Positions 6,389 to 11,180 of a stretch of 11,180 bases of DNA are shown piece after piece (position 1 is the first letter of the stretch; each line of letters opens with the position of its first letter). A model generated the notes under the pieces. The model had not been told where the DNA came from. It saw only the letters and a program-made list of their open reading frames with translations, and did no database searches. Location of the stretch: the NCBI GenBank assembly GCA_030619405.1, contig JAUXBK010000065.1, positions 1 through 11,180 on the forward strand, read 5' to 3'. The position numbers and the translations under genes were made by a program. The stretch comes from Sedimenticola sp. Its GTDB lineage: Bacteria > Pseudomonadota > Gammaproteobacteria > Chromatiales > Chromatiaceae.

Positions 6389-6455
6389 AAATCCTCTTTG
6401 AGATGGCCCCTCATCCGCTCCATACTGGGTACACTGGAAAATATTCAAAGGATTT
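6389..6455 (-). promoter_or_regulatory. Possible Shine-Dalgarno-sequestering stem before fmdB
   Basis: In the fmdB leader AAATCCTTTGA (6455-6445) can pair with TCAAAGAGGATTT (6401-6389), 11 pairs with a 2-base bulge. The downstream arm contains the AGAGGA ribosome site. If transcripts begin upstream of 6455 the ribosome site could be hidden. The upstream arm overlaps a TAAAAT that could itself be a -10 box, in which case the arm would not be transcribed. Confidence 0.3.
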
Positions 6456-6461
6456 TATCAC

Positions 6462-6624
6462 ACCTAGATCCTGCAGGTAGTCGTGCGTACAGAGTGCAAG
6501 CTATTGTTTCGTAGAGCGAATGAAAAATTGCGTGGAATCCCTATTGTGATTGCCGAGATTTTTCATATCGCTATACGGGACAAGAGGTTGTCTCTGTGCG
6601 TGCGAATACTTGCAGGATCCAGGT
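6462..6624. mobile_element. Dispersed repeat A, full copy with terminal inverted repeats
   Basis: The 163-bp element starts ACCTAGATCCTGCAGGT and ends with the complementary ACTTGCAGGATCCAGGT. The terminal inverted repeats extend to about 30 bp with roughly 23 matches. Its first 117 bases align without gaps to the reverse complement of positions 1-117. It has no transposase and only incidental open frames, so it would be non-autonomous if mobile. A 3-base CAC lies at both flanks, too short to count as a target duplication. It sits between pilZ and fmdB, with its end close to the fmdB leader. Confidence 0.65.
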
Positions 6625-6632
6625 CACACCGG

Positions 6633-6783
6633 AGGGACTTGGAAAATATTAAATTACGTGATTTGCGCCGGATAGGGCTTCGTCTTCAAGGGGCGCATAC
6701 TCGTTGTATGTAACCCTTGGCGCAACACCGAAGACTGAGCCATAGACAAGCAAGGCGCGTAATTTAATCTTTTCCAAGCCCCT
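6633..6783. mobile_element. Fold-back (MITE-like) element B, 151 bp
   Basis: Terminal inverted repeats of 26 bp at 6633-6658 and 6758-6783 match at 24 of 26 positions (core CTTGGAAAA, then ATTAAATTACG). The interior is also palindromic: GGCTTCGTCTTC against GAAGACTGAGCC, CAAGGGGCGCATAC against GTATGTAACCCTTG, and a central CATAC-TCGTT-GTATG hairpin at 6696-6710. It is more AT-rich at its ends than the neighbouring genes. It ends 16 bp beyond the pilZ stop and starts 8 bp from element A. No clear target duplication and no transposase are visible. Confidence 0.65.
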
Positions 6784-6799
6784 AAATACGTGATCGGCC

Positions 6800-7426
6800 C
6801 TATGCGGAGGGCTCCCGTTCCTCCCGCTGGCGGCGCAGCATCTCGCTCTGGCGCTGCAGCACGTGCCGGATCAGTACATCCCGGTCACTCTCACGCAAAT
6901 GGGTGAAATTGACCCGGATGCGGCAGAAGCCATTGGCACCCGCTGTCTCCACCCGTTCGCAGGCCACCACCTCAGCATATATCAGCATTCCGGTGTAGGA
7001 GGGAAAGAGCAGTAGCTTCAGCTCGAGCACCCCGCCCACTGCCACCGGCTCGGGAGTATAGAACGCCAGGCCGCTGGCGCTCATGTTGACCGCCTTGGCC
7101 GGCTGCTCTGACAGGTCGGAGGTCTGGGCCAGGAAGGCCCGTCCCAGCAGATCGATCTTGCGGTCCAGTGCTTTCAGATAACGCGCCACATCCGGCGCAT
7201 CCGATTCCACCTTGCGCAGAACCCCCGCCATCTCGTGGCTGATGGCTGCCAGACTGCTGACAATGGTGAAATCACTGTCCAGGTCCTGTTCCAGACGTTT
7301 CAGTTTTACCTCCAGCTCGCCCGCCTTGACCACCTGATAGCGCAGACTCACCTCGTCCTCGACCCGAAAAAACTGCCGCCGCTCCTGCTCCAGTTCCTGT
7401 GCCATTCTCCTGTCATCATTCATCAT
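6800..7426 (-). CDS. PilZ-domain c-di-GMP receptor in the stator operon
   Basis: This is a 208-aa cytosolic protein with both halves of the PilZ c-di-GMP-binding signature: RxxxR as R17-QFF-R21 and (D/N)xSxxG as NMSASG at 114-119. About 90 mostly helical residues separate them, longer than in simple PilZ domains. The beta-barrel continues to about 175, and an Arg/Glu-rich helix closes the protein. PilZ proteins such as YcgR bind c-di-GMP and slow the flagellar motor at the stator-rotor interface; this protein lacks a recognisable YcgR N-terminal domain. Its ATG overlaps the pomB stop in an ATGA arrangement, so translation is coupled and a motor role is likely by inference. Confidence 0.85.
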   Translation of the reverse strand: MMNDDRRMAQELEQERRQFFRVEDEVSLRYQVVKAGELEVKLKRLEQDLDSDFTIVSSLAAISHEMAGVLRKVESDAPDVARYLKALDRKIDLLGRAFLAQTSDLSEQPAKAVNMSASGLAFYTPEPVAVGGVLELKLLLFPSYTGMLIYAEVVACERVETAGANGFCRIRVNFTHLRESDRDVLIRHVLQRQSEMLRRQREEREPSA

Positions 7427-8289
7427 CGTTCACCTTCCTGCCCCCCATCCCCATCCAGCGGCAGCATCTCCCCACGATCCAGATCGTCACCCCGCTCGAT
7501 GATCAGTTCCACCCTGCGGTTTTTGGCCCGGTTCCCCGGGGTATCATTAGGTACCAGAGGACTGGAGTCTGCATGCCCCTCCACCAGCACCCGGTTCTGG
7601 TCGATATCCGGGTTGCGCAGCAGGGCATGCACGACGGTAACCGCACGGGCCGAGGAGAGTTCCCAGTTGGAACGGAAGCGGCGCGTGGAGATGGGGATAT
7701 TGTCCGTATAACCCGCCACCACCACCTTGCCCGGCGCCCTGGCGACCGCCTGGCTGATACGCTCCATCACATTCAGAAACCCGGGGTCCAGGGTGGCGCT
7801 GCCGGAGGAGAACGACCCCTTCTCCTGAATCCGGATGATGATCTTGAGGTCCTCGGTCTCCACACTGACCAGGCCTTCCGCGATCTCCTGCTTCAAAGAC
7901 TCTTTCAGCGCTTCCGCCTCCTGCTCTACCTCCTGCCGGATCTTCTCGACCACCGCATCCACCATCGCGTCGCTGACCTTCAGGTTCCGCTTCTCCGCGT
8001 CGGTGGTCTGCTGGCGGATCTCATCGATCGGTGAGGGTTCGGTAACGGTGGCCGGTCTGAACTCCTGCTTGATGACACTGGTGCCCATGACGATCTCGTT
8101 GACCGGGATCTCGCGCTGCACCCCAAAGGCATCCTTCATCGACTCCGCTATCCTTTTGAAACGGATCGCATCGACCTCCGCAAACGAGAGCAGCAGCACG
8201 AAAAAGCACATCAGCAGCGACATCAGGTCGGCAAAGGTGGCCAGCCAGGGTGGCAACCCGGCATCGCACTTGGGGCAGTCGTCCGCCAT
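7423..8289 (-). CDS. pomB: Flagellar motor stator protein PomB/MotB
   Basis: This is the B subunit of the stator ion channel, anchored to peptidoglycan. Of 288 aa, residues 15-37 form the single membrane helix with the ion-binding aspartate D21 in TFADLMSLLMCFFVLL, followed by the plug region and a helical linker (about 95-145). The OmpA-like domain (about 150-265) has GYTDNIPIS, FRSNWELSSARA, GHADSSPL and NRRVEL. The N-terminal CPKC and the FGVQ and IKQEFRP segments match Vibrio PomB, not E. coli MotB. The ATG has GGGAGG 8-9 bases upstream and lies 19 bp after pomA. The pomB symbol rests on this similarity; sodium use is inferred. Confidence 0.92.
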   Translation of the reverse strand: MADDCPKCDAGLPPWLATFADLMSLLMCFFVLLLSFAEVDAIRFKRIAESMKDAFGVQREIPVNEIVMGTSVIKQEFRPATVTEPSPIDEIRQQTTDAEKRNLKVSDAMVDAVVEKIRQEVEQEAEALKESLKQEIAEGLVSVETEDLKIIIRIQEKGSFSSGSATLDPGFLNVMERISQAVARAPGKVVVAGYTDNIPISTRRFRSNWELSSARAVTVVHALLRNPDIDQNRVLVEGHADSSPLVPNDTPGNRAKNRRVELIIERGDDLDRGEMLPLDGDGGQEGER

Positions 8290-8308
8290 GGGTCAGGCCT
8301 CCCCACTG

Positions 8309-9070
8309 CTATTCATCACTGTTGCTCACCCGCTTGCCGGATGGCAGATAGGTGCCGAGCATCTGCTCCAGCACCCGCGGGTTCATCCCCTCCTGGATGC
8401 CGGAGATGGTCTCCAGGATCAGGGACTTGTTGGTCTTCTCCAGCTGGCTGACCCGGGCCAGTTTATCCGCCAGCGGCTGGGCGAAGACGTTCGCGATCAC
8501 TGCACCGTAAAGGGTGGTCAGCAGCGCCACCGCCATCGCCGGCCCGATACTGGCCGGGTCGGACATGTTGGCCAGCATCTGCACCAGACCGATCAGAGTA
8601 CCGATCATACCCATGGCCGGCGCCATGATGGCCATGTTCTTGAACATGGTCTGGCCCACCTCGTGCCGCTGGATAGTGAGATCGATATCCTTGTTCAGTA
8701 TCTTGTGGACCAGAGAGGGATCGTGACCATCGACACAGAGCCCGATACCTCGCTCCAGGAAATCGTTGCTGATCTCCTGCCCCTCCAGAGCCAGCAACCC
8801 GTTCTTGCGCGCCACGTCGGCCAGCTGTACCGCCTCTTCGATCAGTTTCCGGGGATCATCCGTCTTGTAGAAGAAGGCCCGCAGGGCGGTACTGAAAGAG
8901 CCCAGAAAATCCTTCAGCGACACCTGCATCAGCGTCACCATGAAGGTACCCCCGACCACGATCAGAATCGATGGGACGTTGACGAACAATATGATATCGC
9001 CACCGGTGGCGATGGCGCCGATAATGATGCCGAACCCACCGAGCAGTCCAATGAGTGTTGCAATATCCAC
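8309..9070 (-). CDS. pomA: Flagellar motor stator protein PomA/MotA
   Basis: This is the A subunit of the stator, with four membrane segments, which turns ion flow into torque on FliG. The GTG at 9070 gives 253 aa, the length of Vibrio PomA, with GAGGT 8 bases upstream; the open frame extends to 9277 but that part is unrelated. With this start the numbering agrees with PomA: charged residues R88, K89 and E96 in the cytoplasmic loop, P151 in APAMGMIGT, and T158 and T186, which serve sodium selectivity in PomA. Position 31 is Asn where Vibrio PomA has Asp. It is first in pomA-pomB-pilZ, behind a sigma-28-like promoter. Sodium coupling is likely but unproven. Confidence 0.93.
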   Translation of the reverse strand: MDIATLIGLLGGFGIIIGAIATGGDIILFVNVPSILIVVGGTFMVTLMQVSLKDFLGSFSTALRAFFYKTDDPRKLIEEAVQLADVARKNGLLALEGQEISNDFLERGIGLCVDGHDPSLVHKILNKDIDLTIQRHEVGQTMFKNMAIMAPAMGMIGTLIGLVQMLANMSDPASIGPAMAVALLTTLYGAVIANVFAQPLADKLARVSQLEKTNKSLILETISGIQEGMNPRVLEQMLGTYLPSGKRVSNSDE

Positions 9071-9167
9071 TTGAGATGACCTCGACCTCCCCGCCCTTCC
9101 TGGTGCGGGAGCTGATGCATTGCTGTTTACCCGTGGCAAGGCAGCATCAGGCTGCCTGCTGCTGTTG

Positions 9168-9194
9168 ATAACGGTTGCACACGGGAAAACTTTA
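9168..9194 (-). promoter_or_regulatory. Sigma-28 (FliA)-type promoter of pomA-pomB-pilZ
   Basis: The minus strand carries TAAAGTTT (9194-9187), a perfect match to the E. coli FliA -35 consensus. After exactly 11 bases comes ACCGTTAT (9175-9168), matching GCCGATAA at 5 of 8 positions. It lies about 98 bp upstream of the pomA GTG, with a leader of about 90 bases. Motor genes are classic class 3 FliA targets, so motif, spacing and position agree. Confidence 0.65.
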
Positions 9195-9228
9195 GTTCTT
9201 GTATGATGGCAACGGCGCTGGAAACGGA

Positions 9229-9277
9229 GAGGATAAAGGCAGGACCGAGGACCCAGGAAAAACAGGGCCAAGGACAA
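9229..9277. repeat. 49-bp dispersed repeat, copy 2
   Basis: This matches 1066-1114 in the same orientation at 43 of 49 positions without gaps. It lies 35 bp upstream of the pomA -35 element. Its TAAAGGCAGGACC start is also the inverted counterpart of the word at the gshA stop (9352 downward), so 9233-9352 is bounded by facing copies of TAAAGGCAGGA. Confidence 0.6.
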
Positions 9278-9309
9278 AGAATCAAAAACAAGATAGAACC
9301 ATTCTAAAC

Positions 9310-9352
9310 CCTTGGTCCTTGGTCCTTGGTCCTGCCTCTAATCCTGCCTTTA
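9310..9352. repeat. Heptamer CCTTGGT array and 12-13 bp repeats at gshA 3' end
   Basis: CCTTGGT is repeated 3.4 times at 9310-9333. On the minus strand the preceding bases form degenerate repeats TTTAACGACAGGA, TTTAAAGGCAGGA and TTAGAGGCAGGA, which run from the last gshA codons through the stop codon into the heptamers. The coding end and the non-coding array are thus one repetitive tract. I see nothing else in 9278-9309 beyond AT-rich sequence. Confidence 0.65.
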
Positions 9353-10927
9353 AATCCTGTCGTTAAAATAGTCCTGCAGGAACTGGTCGAAGGGGATCTC
9401 GTCGGCGGCCTCGATCTCCGCCTGGCGTTCCAGGGAGATCTTGGCCTGCTTGCGGAAGAACTGCTCCCGCTCCGGGGAGAGGCTGAACCCGGCGAACCAC
9501 TCCTGGTGCTGGAGCGAAAGGCGTCGGGCGAAATAGAAGAAGGGCTCCTGGTTGCGGCGCATCTCCGCCAGCATCATGGCGGAGGGGGTGCAGTCCGGGT
9601 CTTTCACCAGTAGCTGCTGCGCACCCAGGCTCTCCTGGAACGGGGTGCCCGGGAGGCTGGCATCCAGGGCCTCGCAGACCCCTTCCATCCCCCGCAGCAG
9701 CTCCCCGGCCCACGTCTGCAGCCTAAGTTCCCGGCCCTGGCGCAACAGGTAGAGCAACGGGTCCCGTCCCCGGTGGGCCACCCCCCCCAGATTCTGGTCG
9801 ATCTCCCGCTGCTCCTGGACGTTTATCGGCGGGCTGTCCAGCAGCAGGCAGAAGAGCATGAAGACCTCGAGAAAACGGAGCTGCTCCAGGCTGATCCCAA
9901 GCGGGTGGAAGGCGTTGATATCCAAAGATCTCAACTCCACGTAACGTACCCCCCTCCGCTCCAGCGCCCGCACCGGTTTCTCCAGCCCCTCCAGGAGCTG
10001 TTTGGGACGTACCGTGCTGTAGTACTCGTTCTCGATCTGCAGGATATTGGCATTCAGCTGCTCATAGCGTTCACCATGCTTCACTCCGATCCGCTCCCAC
10101 AGGGGTGACGGAGTCTCGATGGCCCGGCTCAGGCTGCGGATATAATCACCCAGGCTGTCATAGTTGGCCTTGATGCCGACTCCCTTCTCTTTGCTGTTGG
10201 TATAGCCGATATCACCCATCCGCAGAGAGGTAGCAAAGGGCCCGTAACAGGTGCCACTGTCGAACTCTTCCAGGGTGGTCTCCCGTCCGCCCAGGAACGA
10301 TTTACATACGGCCGGGGAGGCGCCGAACAGGTAGGGGATCAACCAGCCATAACGCTGAAGGTTGCGGGTCAGCCCCAGGTAGGTGGTGTCACTGAACTGG
10401 CGCAGCGGGTGCCGATCCCCCTGCAGCGCCTGGTAGACCGGCCAGAACTCTGCCCGTGGAGAGTAGTTGAAATGGACCCCGGCGATCACCTGCATCACCC
10501 GCCCGTAGCGATGCCCCAACCCGCGTCGGTAGACAGTCTTCATGGTACCGGCGTTGGAATCACCGTAACGGGCGATGGGAATATTTGCCCCTCCGGCCAG
10601 TACGCTGGGCATGCTGGTGGCCCAGAGCAGCTCCCCCTCCAGGTTGTCGTAGACGAACTTCTGCGCCTCCAGCAGGAAATCCTGTGCCTCCCTCGAGTCG
10701 GGAAAAGGTGGGGTGATGAGCTCGATCAGGGCTTCGGAGTAATCGGTGGTGATATAAGGGTTGGTCAGCGCAGACCCCAGCGCCCGGGGATGGGGCGTCT
10801 GGGCGATACCCCCGTCCGACGATACTCGCAGGCTCTCTTTCTCGAGCCCCTTGAGACCGCGGTGGAGCAGTTCCAGCACCTCCGCACCAGAGAGGCGGGC
10901 GATCTGCTTTTCAACCGACTGAAGCAA
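9350..10927 (-). CDS. gshA: Glutamate-cysteine ligase (gamma-glutamylcysteine synthetase)
   Basis: GshA performs the first, ATP-dependent step of glutathione synthesis, joining glutamate and cysteine. The protein is E. coli GshA type (518 aa there) over its full length. Visible segments are GLEKESLRV near residues 27-35, TTDYSEALIELITPP near 60-74, VIPYLFGASP-like IPYLFGASPAVC, ATSLRMGDIGYTN, LQIENEYYSTVRPK and VELRSLDINAFHPLG. The start is uncertain: no in-frame ATG exists. TTG at 10927 has AGGAAG 8 bases upstream and gives 525 aa, close to the family; TTG at 10996 gives 548 aa with an unrelated, poorly supported leader. The 3' end is embedded in repeats but intact. It is probably a single-gene unit with a promoter near 11067. 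Confidence 0.93.
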   Translation of the reverse strand: MLQSVEKQIARLSGAEVLELLHRGLKGLEKESLRVSSDGGIAQTPHPRALGSALTNPYITTDYSEALIELITPPFPDSREAQDFLLEAQKFVYDNLEGELLWATSMPSVLAGGANIPIARYGDSNAGTMKTVYRRGLGHRYGRVMQVIAGVHFNYSPRAEFWPVYQALQGDRHPLRQFSDTTYLGLTRNLQRYGWLIPYLFGASPAVCKSFLGGRETTLEEFDSGTCYGPFATSLRMGDIGYTNSKEKGVGIKANYDSLGDYIRSLSRAIETPSPLWERIGVKHGERYEQLNANILQIENEYYSTVRPKQLLEGLEKPVRALERRGVRYVELRSLDINAFHPLGISLEQLRFLEVFMLFCLLLDSPPINVQEQREIDQNLGGVAHRGRDPLLYLLRQGRELRLQTWAGELLRGMEGVCEALDASLPGTPFQESLGAQQLLVKDPDCTPSAMMLAEMRRNQEPFFYFARRLSLQHQEWFAGFSLSPEREQFFRKQAKISLERQAEIEAADEIPFDQFLQDYFNDRI

Positions 10928-11066
10928 GAGGGTCTCTTCCTGTCGGACAGAGGGCGCCCAGCCCCGCCTCGAAAACAGCGCGGCATGCCGATTCAAGAGA
11001 TTGAACCAACAGATGAGCGGGCTTGCGCATGGTGAGAGAAATATCCGGCATTGGAGGCGAGATGCG

Positions 11067-11072
11067 ATTATA
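11067..11072 (-). promoter_or_regulatory. Probable -10 element of gshA promoter
   Basis: The minus strand has a perfect TATAAT here. The region 16-18 bases upstream is AT-rich (AATAAA) and gives no convincing -35 box, so an activator may be needed. Transcription would start near 11060, leaving a leader of about 130 bases before the TTG at 10927. The heptamer repeat begins 35 bases upstream of this box. Confidence 0.4.
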
Positions 11073-11106
11073 ACCTGCCACCGGGTTATTTTATTGGGTA
11101 CAATTA

Positions 11107-11180
11107 AGAAGTCAGAAGTCAGAAGTCAGAAGTCAGAAGTCAGAAGTCAGAAGTCAGAAGTCAGAAGTCAGAAGTCAGAA
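11107..11180. repeat. Perfect heptamer tandem repeat AGAAGTC, at least 10.5 copies
   Basis: The unit AGAAGTC repeats without a single mismatch for 74 bases and runs off the window edge, so the true copy number is unknown. It lies just upstream of the probable gshA promoter. The lack of any mismatch suggests recent expansion, or possibly an assembly limit at a repeat. Confidence 0.95.

Noticed and set aside
6434..6448. Extra terminus of element B upstream of fmdB (TGGAAAATATT shared with 6640-6650)
   Set aside because: Only 11 bases are shared and flanking bases diverge; too short to call another copy.
6483..6713. 76-codon plus-strand open frame across elements A and B
   Set aside because: It is composed of repeat DNA and palindromes, has no known motif and no ribosome site, and spans two unrelated elements.
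9071..9277. N-terminal extension of pomA by 69 codons
   Set aside because: It runs through the sigma-28-like promoter and the 49-bp repeat; the GTG at 9070 has a good ribosome site and gives PomA length and numbering.
11107..11180. CRISPR array
   Set aside because: The repeat unit is 7 bp with no spacers, so it is a simple tandem repeat.

Overview
The window reads as a chromosomal segment of a motile, free-living-type gammaproteobacterium of moderately high GC. The gene order ypjD-ffh-rpsP-rimM is the one known from Escherichia coli and relatives. The stator genes resemble Vibrio PomA/PomB, and the aspartyl-tRNA synthetase resembles that of Pseudomonas. A sulfur-oxidising or Chromatiales-like host would fit the repeat-rich intergenic DNA, but that is a guess and I cannot name a genus. 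All genes are on the minus strand except ypjD.

Layout. Positions 1-117 hold a dispersed repeat that begins at the rimM stop codon. Then come rimM and rpsP (117-955), a 485-bp repeat-filled gap carrying the rpsP promoter, and ffh (1441-2805). A 310-bp divergent intergenic region with palindromes leads to ypjD (3116-3940, plus strand). Next are a convergent gap with 17-18 bp direct repeats, aspS (4104-5891), the C-terminal stub of a lost DUF502 gene, and fmdB (6096-6383). Positions 6462-6783 hold two adjacent inverted-repeat elements. A flagellar stator operon, pomA-pomB-pilZ, runs from 9070 down to 6800 behind a sigma-28-like promoter. A repeat block separates it from gshA (9350 to about 10927). 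The window ends in a heptamer tandem repeat of at least 10 copies just upstream of the gshA promoter.

How the genes work together. ffh, rpsP, rimM and aspS serve translation and protein targeting: SRP GTPase, ribosomal protein S16, 16S processing factor and Asp-tRNA synthesis. ypjD is an inner-membrane CcsA/HemX-family protein. pomA, pomB and pilZ form one transcription unit in which a c-di-GMP receptor is translationally coupled to a probably sodium-driven stator. gshA makes gamma-glutamylcysteine for glutathione.

The genes are mostly ordinary; the unusual content is between them. I found no CRISPR array, defence system, phage, transposase or RNA gene. What stands out is several distinct non-coding repeat families packed into the gaps: a 163-bp element with terminal inverted repeats (one full copy, one partial), a 151-bp fold-back element, a 49-bp repeat present twice just upstream of two promoters, a TAAAGRCAGGA repeat that starts on two stop codons, three unrelated repeats that all have a period of 7 bp, and strong palindromes.
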